From Anaerolineae bacterium (GTDB taxonomy: Bacteria > Chloroflexota > Anaerolineae > Aggregatilineales > Phototrophicaceae): a stretch of 64,000 nucleotides of DNA. A model generated the notes under the pieces. It had not been told where the DNA came from and did not search any database. It worked only from the letters and a program-made list of their open reading frames with translations. Both the position numbers and the translations under genes were made by a program. The stretch spans positions 186,001-250,000 of the forward strand of contig JAJDXR010000081.1 in the NCBI GenBank assembly GCA_022823165.1. The letters run 5' to 3'. Position 1 is the stretch's first letter. Each line of letters begins with the position of its first letter. This document shows positions 39,920 to 49,292 of this stretch, piece by piece.

Positions 39920-40866
39920 TGCGCTATGCTCTCGCCACCTACAGACGAGACAAAAACGCGCTTTGCGCCTGCCCGCCGCAGTTCATCTTGTACGCTTGCC
40001 GCAGACTCCGGCCGCGCCAGCGCGATCATATTGCCGCCGCGTCCGCCGCCTGACAGCTTCGCCCCGCAAGCGCCGCTACGCAAGGCGGCAGCAACCAGTC
40101 TGTCCAGCAATGCTGAAGAAACATCCAGCGCTTGCAGCAGCGCGTGATTCCGCGTCATAAGCCGGCCAAGCTGCCTGTAATCTCCCGACTCGATGGCTGA
40201 CCTGGATCGCTCAACCAATGCGCCTATTTGCTCGAAGATGGCGTAGGTCCGGCCGGGTTGCTGTTCAAGCTGGGCGCGCACATCAGCGACGGTCGCGCGT
40301 GTCGGAGCTGAAACGCCTGTATCGGCCACCACCAGGGTAAAGGCTCTGCTGATACCAATAAAGTCGCTGGGACCGTCTTTGACATAGTAGACCGGCTTTT
40401 CATACACGATCACGGTATTGTCAATGCCACTGGGAGCGCCATGATGCAGCTGCTCGACTTCAAAGACAATTGAGTTTAAAACATCACGGGGGATCTCCTG
40501 ATTGAGCAAGCGAGCCAGTCCCCGCGCCAATGCGGCTGAGACTGCCGCGCCGCTGCCCAAGCCGCCGGCGACCGGAATATCTGAACGAATGATCAGTTCG
40601 CCTTGAAGCGAGGCCAGCGCGAAGTAACGAGCCGTCAATGCAATGACCTGCTTGATTGGATCAGTGGATTGAAAATCTTCTTTACACCAGTAAAAGGGCG
40701 GCCGGCCGGCATACGACGAGCTTACCCTCAAGGGCTGCGAGGATTCGCGCGCTTCGACGCAAGCCCGGAGTTGGGACAATGGCAGGGCAATCGCTGGCTG
40801 CCCATGCACGACGGCGTGCTCGCCGACCAGGATTGCCTTTGCGGGAGCGCTGCTGGTCTTTACCAT
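39916..40866 (-). CDS. Mevalonate kinase
   Basis: A GHMP kinase of 316 residues making mevalonate 5-phosphate. Motif 1 is PAKAILVGEHAVVHGQPAIA, the ATP loop is PVAGGLGSGAAVSAA (about 107-121), and motif 3 is GAKLSGGGRGGN. The Asp base lies in the SGIDN segment. It sits between the UbiA-type gene (6 bases upstream) and isopentenyl phosphate kinase (4-base overlap). Confidence 0.93.
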   Translation of the reverse strand: MVKTSSAPAKAILVGEHAVVHGQPAIALPLSQLRACVEARESSQPLRVSSSYAGRPPFYWCKEDFQSTDPIKQVIALTARYFALASLQGELIIRSDIPVAGGLGSGAAVSAALARGLARLLNQEIPRDVLNSIVFEVEQLHHGAPSGIDNTVIVYEKPVYYVKDGPSDFIGISRAFTLVVADTGVSAPTRATVADVRAQLEQQPGRTYAIFEQIGALVERSRSAIESGDYRQLGRLMTRNHALLQALDVSSALLDRLVAAALRSGACGAKLSGGGRGGNMIALARPESAASVQDELRRAGAKRVFVSSVGGESIAQ

Positions 40867-40872
40867 TGCAAG

Positions 40873-41784
40873 TTACAAAACATAAAGAACGACGAAATAA
40901 GTCAAGCTGGCGGCGACAAGCGTCAATTGCAGCGGCCGGTCGGTAAACAGGACTTCGTCCGGCGCGCTGCCTTCGCCTTCAACATGAATCAAATACAAGT
41001 AACGAAAGATGCCATAAATCACGATGGGCACCGTGAGCAGGCCGAGATTCTGGCCGTTCCGTATCATTGTCGGGGATTCAACCGTGTAAATGACGTAGGT
41101 GATGAGGACGCATGCGGTCACGATTCGCAGCAGATCGTCCAGAAGCGGGAGCGTGTAGTGCTTGAAACTCGCGCGGGCAGTTTGCGCTGCCTCACCCAGC
41201 GTATACAGCTCCTGGCGGCGTTTGCCGATAATCAAGAAGAGCGCCAGCAAACCGGCGCAGGTCGTCAGCCAGGGAGACAGCGCCACATCCACAACGACGC
41301 CGCCCGCCAAAATGCGCAGCACAAATCCGGCGGAAACCGCCATTATATCTAGCAGGGCTATCTGCTTGAGGTAGAGCGAGTAGGCGATCTGCAGCAGAAA
41401 ATAGGCCAGCAAGATCAGCGTCAGATCGCGGTCGAAACTTGCTGACAATAGCAGGGTAAGGCCAGCCAATAGCGCCGCGGTGATTGCGGCAGCGGGCAGC
41501 GGCACGACGCCGGCCGCAATAGGGCGATGCTTCTTTTCGGGATGCTGCCTGTCGGCGGCACTATCAACGATATCGTTAACGAGGTAAACGGCGCTTGCCG
41601 CCAGTATCAGCAAGACGCTGCAAAACGCGACTCGCCCCAGCGCCTCAATGTCAAGAAGGCTGGCGTCAAAGACGATACCGGGGAAGACAAACAGGACGTT
41701 CTTCGTCCATTGCCGGGGACGCATCGAGAGAAACAGGCCGTTGATGAGACGCAAGCTGGTCTCCAAGTTGTTTGCGCTGGACAA
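40873..41784 (-). CDS. UbiA-family prenyltransferase (decaprenyl-phosphate phosphoribosyltransferase-like)
   Basis: A 303-residue polytopic membrane protein. LSMRPRQWTKNVLFVFP and NDIVDSAADRQHPEKKHRPIAAG are the signatures of the subgroup that transfers phosphoribose to polyprenyl phosphate, and the first Asp-rich motif is NDIVD. The start is a TTG. It heads the minus-strand unit with mevalonate kinase and isopentenyl phosphate kinase, so isoprenoid supply and use are linked. Another polyprenyl transfer is possible. Confidence 0.82.
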   Translation of the reverse strand: MSSANNLETSLRLINGLFLSMRPRQWTKNVLFVFPGIVFDASLLDIEALGRVAFCSVLLILAASAVYLVNDIVDSAADRQHPEKKHRPIAAGVVPLPAAAITAALLAGLTLLLSASFDRDLTLILLAYFLLQIAYSLYLKQIALLDIMAVSAGFVLRILAGGVVVDVALSPWLTTCAGLLALFLIIGKRRQELYTLGEAAQTARASFKHYTLPLLDDLLRIVTACVLITYVIYTVESPTMIRNGQNLGLLTVPIVIYGIFRYLYLIHVEGEGSAPDEVLFTDRPLQLTLVAASLTYFVVLYVL

Positions 41785-41854
41785 GAGCCGCGCTGTGGCG
41801 ATAATGGGGCTTTAGGCTTTAATGGTTTCACCGCGTCCGAAGGAATATCGCGCA

Positions 41855-42856
41855 ATGTCGCCAAGCTCAAACAATATAGCAAGAGCGCGCGCGCATTCCA
41901 ATATCGCGTTCATCAAGTACTGGGGCAATCGCGACCACAGCTTGCGGCTGCCGGCGAATTCCTCTCTGAGCATGAATCTCAAGGATTTGCATACGACGAC
42001 AACTCTAGAGTGGCTAGGGGCAGCTGGCGCCGACTTTCTGGAGATCAACGGCGCTCCGGCGGACCCGGGAGCTCTTGATCGCGTCAGCGCTCATCTGGAC
42101 GTCATCCGCAGACGTTTCGGAATGCAGTCGGCCGCGCGCGTGTCGTCGACGAATAATTTCCCGATGGGAACTGGCATTGCTTCTTCAGCATCGGCATTTG
42201 CAGCGCTCAGCTTGGCGGCGACATCCGCGCTTGGCGTCGATTTGCGTGAACGCGAGCTCTCCGCATTGGCGAGGCTGGGCTCCGGCTCGGCAGCGCGGTC
42301 GATACCATCTGGCTTCGTGGAGTGGCGCGCCGGCGACGCCCATGAGACGTCTTACGCGGAGACTTTCGTCCAAGCCAATCACTGGGATCTGGTGGATGTG
42401 ATCGCCGTTGTCAGCCGCCGGCACAAACATATTGGCTCAAGCGCCGGACACCTGGAAGCCGATTCGAGCGTTCTGCAATCGGCGCGCGTGGCCAGCGTTG
42501 AGGGGAGACTCAGCGCGGTCAAAGCCGCGATCGCGAGTCGCGACTTTGAAGCCTTCGCCGACATCGTCGAAGAAGACAGCAATCTAATGCACGCGGTTAT
42601 GATGACCAGCAAGCCGCCGCTCTTCTACTGGGATCCGCTTTCGCTGCGTGTTATGCAAGCGGTGCGTAATTGGCGCGCTGCGGACGGATTGCGCGTGTGC
42701 TATACCCTGGATGCGGGGCCCAATGTCCATTGCATCTGTGAAGCGGGCGATGCCGCGGCGGTCAAAGCAAATCTGCGGGATCTGTCGGCAGATGTCGAGA
42801 TACTTCAATCAAGCGCGGGTCCCGGCGCCTGCGTCTTGCCAAGGGTATCCGTGTGA
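41855..42856 (+). CDS. Mevalonate (di)phosphate decarboxylase family, probably phosphomevalonate decarboxylase
   Basis: A GHMP-family decarboxylase of 333 residues. ARAHSNIAFIKYWGNRD (usually KYWGKRD), GTGIASSASAFAAL, SGSAARSIPSGFVEW and the catalytic Asp in YTLDAGPNVH are visible. Lys-to-Asn in KYWGNRD fits a monophosphate substrate, and isopentenyl phosphate kinase nearby then completes IPP synthesis. No phosphomevalonate kinase is in the window. AAGGA 10 bases before ATG 41855 favours it over ATG 41822. Divergent from the UbiA gene. Confidence 0.88.
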   Translation: MSPSSNNIARARAHSNIAFIKYWGNRDHSLRLPANSSLSMNLKDLHTTTTLEWLGAAGADFLEINGAPADPGALDRVSAHLDVIRRRFGMQSAARVSSTNNFPMGTGIASSASAFAALSLAATSALGVDLRERELSALARLGSGSAARSIPSGFVEWRAGDAHETSYAETFVQANHWDLVDVIAVVSRRHKHIGSSAGHLEADSSVLQSARVASVEGRLSAVKAAIASRDFEAFADIVEEDSNLMHAVMMTSKPPLFYWDPLSLRVMQAVRNWRAADGLRVCYTLDAGPNVHCICEAGDAAAVKANLRDLSADVEILQSSAGPGACVLPRVSV

Positions 42857-42892
42857 GTTCGCGGAATTAAGCACTCCTTAATCCGAGCTTCC

Positions 42893-42922
42893 TTGCGCAA
42901 GAGCAACAATGCCCCGTATAAT
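42893..42922 (+). promoter_or_regulatory. Promoter of the M50 protease gene
   Basis: TTGCGC (42893-42898) and a perfect TATAAT (42917-42922) are 18 bases apart. The leader is about 30 bases to ATG 42959, and a TTG start at 42893 is thereby excluded. Confidence 0.6.
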
Positions 42923-42958
42923 GTGGACACATTAAATGCAAACCAAAGGGTAGCGTCG

Positions 42959-44464
42959 ATGCTGATACAAGCCGCCGCGGCTAACGATATTTTGCTTGCC
43001 ATTGCCGCCTTTGTAATCGTCCTGTTTCCGGCCATTATCATTCACGAGCTGGGGCATTTTCTCGCCGCTAAATTAGTGGGGATTAATGTGCTGGAATTCG
43101 GCATCGGCTTTCCGCCGCGCCTGGGGCGTATTTTCATCTGGCGCGAGACTGAGTTTACCATCAACCTTTTGCCTATCGGCGGCTTTGTACGGCCGCTGGG
43201 CGAGGACATGATTGGCCCGGCGCCGGAAGGAAAAGTGAAACGCGACCGAGCCGACCTGGAGCAAGGCCAGGCGGGATCGGTCCGCTACGTAGACGAGCGC
43301 GAGATGCTGCGGCTGCGCGGCGTGGCAGACAAGGACATGATGTCAGTGAACGAAGCGCCCGCGCTTGGCCGCATCTTTTTCATGTCTGCCGGCGCCCTGG
43401 CCAATTTCGCCACGGCGGCGCTTTTGTTCATCGTAGCGGCTTTGATCGGATTGTCGCTGCCGGTCGGCGGCCTCAGCCAGATCGTAGCTATTCCTGAGGG
43501 TTCAGTTTTCCACAATACTGAGGCTCAGGTTGGCGATGCTATCGAGAGAATTAACGGCGAACGCTTTGCCGACTTTGGCGCCTTCCATGACACGCTGGCC
43601 GAATACGATGGCGAAGCGATTACCTTCTCCCTGCTGCGCCGCGATACCGCAGAATCTTATGACCTTACCGTGAAACCTGACTTCGCGAGACGCGCCGGCG
43701 CGGTTCAAGTGCTGGGCGTTTTGGAAGACTCGCCAGCGGCACAAGCCGGCATGCTCCCCGGCGACTTGGTGACGCAGATCAACCACATGGCGATCCCATC
43801 ATCCGGCGACCCGGCCGGAAGGCTAAAGGAAGCCACGCGTGAAGCTGAGGGAAGCCCGCTGCCGCTAACTATCTATCGCGAGCATGAAGACGGCAGCGCC
43901 GAAATCATTCAGATGGTGGTAACCCCACGCGTAAATCCCCCGGAAGGCGAGGGCAGGTTAGGCATCGCCATACGCTCCCAGTTCGGCTCGGGCGAGGGTA
44001 CGCGCTTCGCCAATGCCGGATACATAAATGAGCCTGTGCCGCAAAGCCTCCCGGACGCGGTCGCATACGGCTTGCGTACAACCGCTGAGACCTTTAGCGT
44101 AATCGCTTCCATTCCCGGTCGGCTCCTCGACGGCTCGCTCAGCGGCAAGGATGCGCGGCCAATTAGCATCATCGGCATCAGCAAGATCGGCGGGGAATTC
44201 CTGCAGCGCAGTTTGCACGAAGGTCCCGGCTTGATGCTGCATTTTGTCGCGTTAATTAGCATATTCCTGGGCATCAGCAATCTGCTGCCAATTCCGGCTC
44301 TGGATGGCGGCCGCATAATTTTTGTGCTGTTTGAGATGCTGCGCGGCAAACCTGTGGATCCCAAGATTGAGGCGCGCGTACACCAAATCGGCATCGTTTT
44401 GCTGCTGATTTTGGGCAGCCTGGTCATGATTTACGATCTAATCAGCCCGCCGAGCCTCTCATGA
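42959..44464 (+). CDS. M50 site-2 protease (RseP-like)
   Basis: Intramembrane zinc protease of 501 residues. HExxH is HELGH in the first membrane segment, the third-ligand motif is NLLPIPALDGGRI near the C-terminus, and two PDZ-like regions lie between (about 180-260 and 255-340, the latter with VLEDSPAAQAGMLPGDLVTQI). An acidic insertion of about 60 residues after GGFVRPLGED is larger than usual. AAAGGG lies 8 bases before the ATG. Coupled to the HEAT-repeat gene by ATGA. Confidence 0.93.
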   Translation: MLIQAAAANDILLAIAAFVIVLFPAIIIHELGHFLAAKLVGINVLEFGIGFPPRLGRIFIWRETEFTINLLPIGGFVRPLGEDMIGPAPEGKVKRDRADLEQGQAGSVRYVDEREMLRLRGVADKDMMSVNEAPALGRIFFMSAGALANFATAALLFIVAALIGLSLPVGGLSQIVAIPEGSVFHNTEAQVGDAIERINGERFADFGAFHDTLAEYDGEAITFSLLRRDTAESYDLTVKPDFARRAGAVQVLGVLEDSPAAQAGMLPGDLVTQINHMAIPSSGDPAGRLKEATREAEGSPLPLTIYREHEDGSAEIIQMVVTPRVNPPEGEGRLGIAIRSQFGSGEGTRFANAGYINEPVPQSLPDAVAYGLRTTAETFSVIASIPGRLLDGSLSGKDARPISIIGISKIGGEFLQRSLHEGPGLMLHFVALISIFLGISNLLPIPALDGGRIIFVLFEMLRGKPVDPKIEARVHQIGIVLLLILGSLVMIYDLISPPSLS

Positions 44465-45462
44465 GCGAAACTGACGAAGCCCTGTCCGCCTTTGATGACG
44501 AAGTTTTTGAGAAACCCGCTGTCGGCGATGTCGTTTCGGCTTTGCGTCAGCTTGAAGCGGCGCCGGAGCGCGCAGTCTCAGCGACTGTTGTTTACGGCCT
44601 CAGTGACTTGTCCACATCTGAACAGCGGACTGTGAAACACGAGTGGGCGCGGCTTGGATCAGCCGCAAAGCGCCGCATTCTGCGTTCGCTAATCGAAGCC
44701 AGCGAAGCCATGTTTGAACTGAATTACCGCGAAATGGCAATGCTCGGCTTGGACGATGAGGACGGCTTGGCGCGCGCGGCCGCCATTGAACTGCTTTGGA
44801 CGGACGAAACCGTGGAGACCCTGCGCCGCCTGATGGCGCTTGCCGCTGAGGATCCGGACCTCAGCGTACGCGCCACTGCCTTGAAGGAGCTGGGGCGATT
44901 TGTGCTCCTCGGGGAATATGGCGATATCCCCGCAGAAGCTGCAGAACAGGCCCAAGGTCTGGCCCTGCGCCTACATACCGATCCCCGTGAACCGCTGGAA
45001 ACTCGCAGGCGCGCCTTGGAAGCCTTGAGCAATTCGAGCCACCCCGAAGTTGAGCGCTTGATTCGTGAAGCCTACGCCGACGGCAATCATGATCTTAAGA
45101 TCAGCGCGCTCTTCGCCATGGGGCGCACTTGCAGCAAAGTCTGGCGGGATATCTTGATTGAGGAATTAGACAGTCACGACAATGAGCTGGTCTTTGAAGC
45201 GCTGACCGCTTGCGGGCAAATCCAACTGGAAGACAGTGCGCGCCGGGTCGGCGAATTGGCGACCAGCGAGGACCGAGAGATTCAGCTTGCCGCCATTTGG
45301 GCGCTTGGCGAAATCGGCGGCAACCATGCCTTTGAAATTCTAACGAGCCTTGAGGAGATAACCGAGGAAGAGGAAGCCGCCGCTGTCATTGACGAGGCCT
45401 TGGACGCCGCCGGTTTTAGCAGGTCCTTCGCCGCCTTGGGTCTAGACTTTGACGAAGCCTAA
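44461..45462 (+). CDS. HEAT-repeat protein
   Basis: A 333-residue, acidic, all-helical protein with at least five HEAT-type repeats (for example ARAAAIELLW, VRATALKELGRF, TRRRALEALSN, LKISALFAMGR, IQLAAIWALGEIGG). Such proteins are binding scaffolds; the partner is unknown. It starts inside the stop of the M50 protease gene, so the two may act together. Confidence 0.83.
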   Translation: MSETDEALSAFDDEVFEKPAVGDVVSALRQLEAAPERAVSATVVYGLSDLSTSEQRTVKHEWARLGSAAKRRILRSLIEASEAMFELNYREMAMLGLDDEDGLARAAAIELLWTDETVETLRRLMALAAEDPDLSVRATALKELGRFVLLGEYGDIPAEAAEQAQGLALRLHTDPREPLETRRRALEALSNSSHPEVERLIREAYADGNHDLKISALFAMGRTCSKVWRDILIEELDSHDNELVFEALTACGQIQLEDSARRVGELATSEDREIQLAAIWALGEIGGNHAFEILTSLEEITEEEEAAAVIDEALDAAGFSRSFAALGLDFDEA

Positions 45463-45479
45463 AGCCCGCCGCAAGCGCC

Positions 45480-45809
45480 TTACTGCGCAAACATTGTCTG
45501 CATCTTCATAGCCAAACCCATATCGCCCATGATCTTCAACTTACCTGTCATAAAGGCTTGCATGGCATTCATCCGCCCGGTGGCAACCGCGTGCCAATCA
45601 TCCGCCGTTGCTTTAACAGTCATGACGGCGTCGCTCTGCGCGCCTTCGCCGGACACTGCGCTGCCATCAGCAACCTTGATCCAAAAGCTACCGCCATTTT
45701 CGCCGCTTAAATCAAAGGCGATAATCGCATTGACGCCATCAGCTTTCTCCGGAATGAAACGATCCACCATTGCAGGGAAGATGTTCTTTACTTCGTCAGC
45801 TGTCACCAT
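45480..45809 (-). CDS. SCP2 sterol-binding domain protein
   Basis: A 109-residue stand-alone SCP2 domain: AIIAFDLSGENGGSFWIKV, then AQSDAVMTVKATADDWHAVATG and MTGKLKIMGDMGLAMKM. These bind lipids or acyl-CoA nonspecifically. GAGGAG lies 8 bases before the ATG at 45809; the longer frame to 46226 is an artefact. Divergent from the LysM/M23 lipoprotein gene. Confidence 0.88.
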   Translation of the reverse strand: MVTADEVKNIFPAMVDRFIPEKADGVNAIIAFDLSGENGGSFWIKVADGSAVSGEGAQSDAVMTVKATADDWHAVATGRMNAMQAFMTGKLKIMGDMGLAMKMQTMFAQ

Positions 45810-45884
45810 GGCTAACTCCTCATTATGAAGTCGCAATTGCGAATACGGAGTCAGTATACAGTTGTTCACGGGAAGTCCCAAGTG

Positions 45885-47579
45885 ATGTTTGCTCAATTTC
45901 ACATGACGCTTAAAGCGATCCGATGCCCGCCTCTGGCAATTGCGGCAGTCTGCATCTGCGCACTCGTACTTTCTGGCTGTACGATCTCGCGTCAAGTCAA
46001 GAGCCAGCCGGATACCAGTCCGCGAGACCCAACCGAAGAGAACCAAGCCAGTACAGAGCAGAGGGAGCCTGACGCCGCCGTCACCGTCGCTCAAGTACGC
46101 ATACAGATTACCATGGCTGCGCCAGAGGCTGCCGATTCCGACGATTCCAGCGCCGTTCCCAATGCGCCTGTCAGCCAACTGGCGACGGACCCGGAACCGG
46201 AAGCGACAGCGCAGATTTCGTCGCATCGGGTGGTGGCCGGGGATACCTTAACCCGTATCGCTGAAAGATATGCTGTGCCTGTGGAGTCGCTGCTGCGGGC
46301 GAATGATCTGCCTAACCCCAATCTGTTGGAAGTCGGGCAAATTATCGCATTGCCCGCGCCGCCAGTTGACTACACGCCAGCTTTCCATATTCTGCCGGAT
46401 TCCTTGCTTGTGCGTTCGACAACGGCTGGAAGCTTTGATGTTGACGCATTCATCAATTCGCAGGGGGACGCGCTCAGAGAGCTGACGACGCCCTTGACCG
46501 AAACCCGCTTTGACGGGTCAATCCGGTCTGGAACTTTCAGCGCCAGCGATATCATCAACCGCGTATCCCTGGAATACAGTGTCGATCCGCGTATTCTCAT
46601 TGCTTTTCTCGAATACGCAGCCGGTATGCTGACGGCAAACGAGCTTGATGAGGAGACCCGATTGTTTCCGCTGCGGCAGGCGGAAGCCTACAACCGGGTG
46701 CAAAGAGCCGGCTTGTACAATCAGTTGAGCTGGCTGGCTGATCGGCTCAACCAGGGCTATTACGGCTGGAAATATCGCGGCGAAGCGATTCTTGAGCAGC
46801 CAGATGGCAGCCGCCTGTTTTACGAACCGAGTCTGAATCCGGGCACGGTAGCCATTCAGTATGCGCTGGCGCAGTTGGCGGCCGTTTCAGATTGGCGGCA
46901 GGCGAGCAGCGAGCAAGGCATCTACCAGACCTATCAGCAGCTTTTCGGCGAGCCGGCGGCGCTGGCGCAGGAAACCGTCCCGGCAAACTTGCAGCAACCC
47001 GAATTGACGCTGCCCTTTCCGCGGGGAGACCGGTGGCGATTCACCGGCGGTTTCCATGGGGGCTGGGGCAACGGCAGCGCATGGGCGGCCATCGACTTTG
47101 CCCCGCCGCCGAACACGGCGCCGGGCGGCTCCTGTTACACATCCGAATATCCGGCGACGGCTGTGGCGCGCGGCGCCATCGCTCGGCTGGACGAAGGGGT
47201 CGTCATTCTTGATTTGGACGAAGATTCGAACGAAGGGACCGGCTGGACGATTCTCTATCTTCACATCGATCACAGCGACATGCTGCGTGAGGGACAGATA
47301 GTGGAAGCGGGCAATATCCTGGGCTACGCCTCATGTCTTGGCGGCTTCTCAAACGCGACGCATCTGCATATTGCGCGGCGCTATAATGGCGAGTGGCTGC
47401 CGGCTGATTGCAACCGCTGCCCAGCGGGTGTTGCGGCGCCGCCATTCGTGATGAGCGACTGGAAAGTCGTCGGCCTTGCCAGCCAGCTCTATCAGGGTTT
47501 CCTGGTTCATCAACTGGATAATCGCAGCGTGGTCGCGGAGCAGGGTCGATACACAGCAGTCAATGAAATATCATGGTGA
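45885..47579 (+). CDS. LysM / M23-fold lipoprotein, one zinc ligand missing
   Basis: About 564 residues. The lipobox is ALVLSGC, followed by a Ser/Glu/Ala linker, a LysM domain (HRVVAGDTLTRIAERYAVP to GQIIALP), a helical middle part and an M23-type domain. Of the M23 zinc ligands the Asp (AIDFA) and the HLH motif (THLHIA) are present, but the first His is replaced by Trp (SAWAAIDF). Lytic activity is therefore doubtful; the protein may regulate wall enzymes. ATG 45885 with GGGAAG upstream is preferred over ATG 45825. Confidence 0.82.
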   Translation: MFAQFHMTLKAIRCPPLAIAAVCICALVLSGCTISRQVKSQPDTSPRDPTEENQASTEQREPDAAVTVAQVRIQITMAAPEAADSDDSSAVPNAPVSQLATDPEPEATAQISSHRVVAGDTLTRIAERYAVPVESLLRANDLPNPNLLEVGQIIALPAPPVDYTPAFHILPDSLLVRSTTAGSFDVDAFINSQGDALRELTTPLTETRFDGSIRSGTFSASDIINRVSLEYSVDPRILIAFLEYAAGMLTANELDEETRLFPLRQAEAYNRVQRAGLYNQLSWLADRLNQGYYGWKYRGEAILEQPDGSRLFYEPSLNPGTVAIQYALAQLAAVSDWRQASSEQGIYQTYQQLFGEPAALAQETVPANLQQPELTLPFPRGDRWRFTGGFHGGWGNGSAWAAIDFAPPPNTAPGGSCYTSEYPATAVARGAIARLDEGVVILDLDEDSNEGTGWTILYLHIDHSDMLREGQIVEAGNILGYASCLGGFSNATHLHIARRYNGEWLPADCNRCPAGVAAPPFVMSDWKVVGLASQLYQGFLVHQLDNRSVVAEQGRYTAVNEISW

Positions 47580-47740
47580 ACTCAGCGCGGGAGTGTCTAT
47601 TGTAGTGGATGCGGTTTCCCTTCGACCCCAAAGAAAAATCTCTGTGCCGGCGGGCAGTGTCTACGCGCCCCTCAGTAAGTGCGAGTAAGTAATGAGAATA
47701 TAGTTACATCATCATAAAATAGCGAATTTTCGTGTTTGTG

Positions 47741-47814
47741 CGGACGAGCCAAGGCTCGCCCCTACAACTTTCGACTTTATTTTGAACCCTGTAGGGGTCA
47801 GCCTTGGCTGACCC
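47741..47814. repeat. Inverted pair of GTAGGGG palindromic repeats
   Basis: CGAGCCAAGGCTCGCCCCTA (47745-47764) and GTAGGGGTCAGCCTTGGCTG (from 47791) are inverse copies of a short palindromic element. They lie in the 378-base gap after the LysM/M23 gene. The same gap holds a CTCTGTGGTGAATTAACC repeat (47852-47876). No gene is seen in it. Confidence 0.75.
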
Positions 47815-47957
47815 GATGCTGTGAAATTTGCATGACTTACTTTGTTCTACTTCTGTGTCTCTGTGGTGAATTAACCTGCGCCAAGCTCGGCATTCAGGAA
47901 ATATCCACCATGTTAGCTACTTCCCACAGCGCCGGCAATTTGACTTGAGGTTGCGAT

Positions 47958-48686
47958 TTGCCACGTACGCTACTGATTCTGACTTCGCTGCTATGGCTAT
48001 GCTGCCAAGGCGCGGCAGTTTGGGCGCAAGCGCGCGCTACCGCCACGCCGGTAGCGGCAGTGATCATCACGCCGACGCCGCAGGGCCAAGCGCCCCTGCC
48101 GCCGACCAGCACAGTGACGCTCAGGCCATCACCAGCGCCGGCCGTCCGCCTGCGCGCGCTGTCCACGGCCGGGAACATAAACGTCAGAGCCCTGCCAAGT
48201 CTCGAGAGCGAGGTGCTGGGCATTATCGCCGACGCTACGGAATTCCAGGTTCTGCGCAAATATTTTCGCTGGTATGAGTTCCGTTACGATGCTTCGCCCA
48301 ATGGGCTTGGCTGGGTCTACGGCGATCTGGTTGAAATCGTTGGCGACAGCTCGCTCATTGAAGTCTTTGACGACGCCGGCGCCATTGAACGAACGGGACC
48401 GGCCGACAGCCTGGCGGCGGACGGGGCCGATGGCGCTTCAGCGCGCAGGATCTCAATTTCGACGGTTCAGGCTGACTCAGCCTTGTCCGTCGAATTAGGC
48501 GAAAGTACAGCGCTGCCAACTTTTACCCGGCCCGCGCCAACGGCCGTGTCGGTGTCTGTGTCTGAGCAAATCCAAACCGAGGCTGGGATTCAAAGCCCGA
48601 TCGCGGATATACCGCCAATCCTGCCGATTGCGGTATTGGGCGGATTAGGGCTTCTGGGCCTTTTGATCAGCGCCATCAGACCCTAA
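47958..48686 (+). CDS. Exported SH3b-domain protein
   Basis: A 242-residue protein with a signal peptide (about 1-23), a Thr/Pro-rich linker, a bacterial SH3 domain (LSTAGNINVRALPSLESEVL to GWVYGDLVEI, about 68-128), a Ser/Ala-rich region and a C-terminal membrane segment (about 222-239). Cell-wall binding is likely. The start is TTG with GAGG 8 bases upstream. Confidence 0.8.
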   Translation: MPRTLLILTSLLWLCCQGAAVWAQARATATPVAAVIITPTPQGQAPLPPTSTVTLRPSPAPAVRLRALSTAGNINVRALPSLESEVLGIIADATEFQVLRKYFRWYEFRYDASPNGLGWVYGDLVEIVGDSSLIEVFDDAGAIERTGPADSLAADGADGASARRISISTVQADSALSVELGESTALPTFTRPAPTAVSVSVSEQIQTEAGIQSPIADIPPILPIAVLGGLGLLGLLISAIRP

Positions 48687-48729
48687 CCCTCGCAAAATTG
48701 TCTTGCCTGTGTCTCTGCAAACGAAGCGC

Positions 48730-49158
48730 CTAATAGCTGCCGCAGGTTCCACAACCCTGGCCGGCGTCCGCAGCTTGCTCGTCGCCCGATTTGAACGAGT
48801 GGCCACAGCCGCAACTGGAGGCGGCATTGGGGTTATCAATTTGGAAGCCGCCGCCGATCAAGCTGTCGACATAGTCAATACGCGCCCCGCGCAGATAAGT
48901 CAGGCTGGTGGGGTCAACCAGCAGGCGAACGCCATCGCTGGTCACTACAGTGTCTCCGGCTTCCGGCGCCTCTTGAAACGCCATGCCGTATTGCAAGCCG
49001 GAGCAGCCCCCGCCGGTTACAAATACACGCAGCGCATGGTTTGGGATATTGCGTTCTTCAAGCAAATTGCGGATGATTGACACCGCCGCCGGAGTCACGC
49101 TTAAGACTGATTCGTCTGTCATCACTTCAAGCGGCTGCTGTTCGACTAATACCATCAT
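48730..49158 (-). CDS. ErpA/IscA-family Fe-S carrier
   Basis: An A-type carrier of 142 residues. The three cluster cysteines are in GGGCSGLQY and SSCGCGHSF. The C-terminus carries about 20 extra residues with two more cysteines (GQGCGTCGSY). A-type carriers deliver Fe-S clusters to target proteins. AGAGGGG lies just before tandem ATG codons at 49158 and 49155. Confidence 0.93.
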   Translation of the reverse strand: MMVLVEQQPLEVMTDESVLSVTPAAVSIIRNLLEERNIPNHALRVFVTGGGCSGLQYGMAFQEAPEAGDTVVTSDGVRLLVDPTSLTYLRGARIDYVDSLIGGGFQIDNPNAASSCGCGHSFKSGDEQAADAGQGCGTCGSY

Positions 49159-49292
49159 GAACCCCTCTGTCTTTCACAACTTGCCGCCATCCTAGCACAA
49201 CCCGGCGCTAGTGTCAATTTTTTCAGGTCGGGTGAGTGGCTAAATTCGTGGATATGGGACTCAACGCGAGCTCGGCACTGGGGGATTAACCA

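Noticed and set aside
45810..46226. N-terminal extension of the SCP2 protein to 248 residues
   Set aside because: GAGGAG and ATG at 45809 give a complete SCP2 domain, and the extension would lie opposite the LysM/M23 lipoprotein gene.
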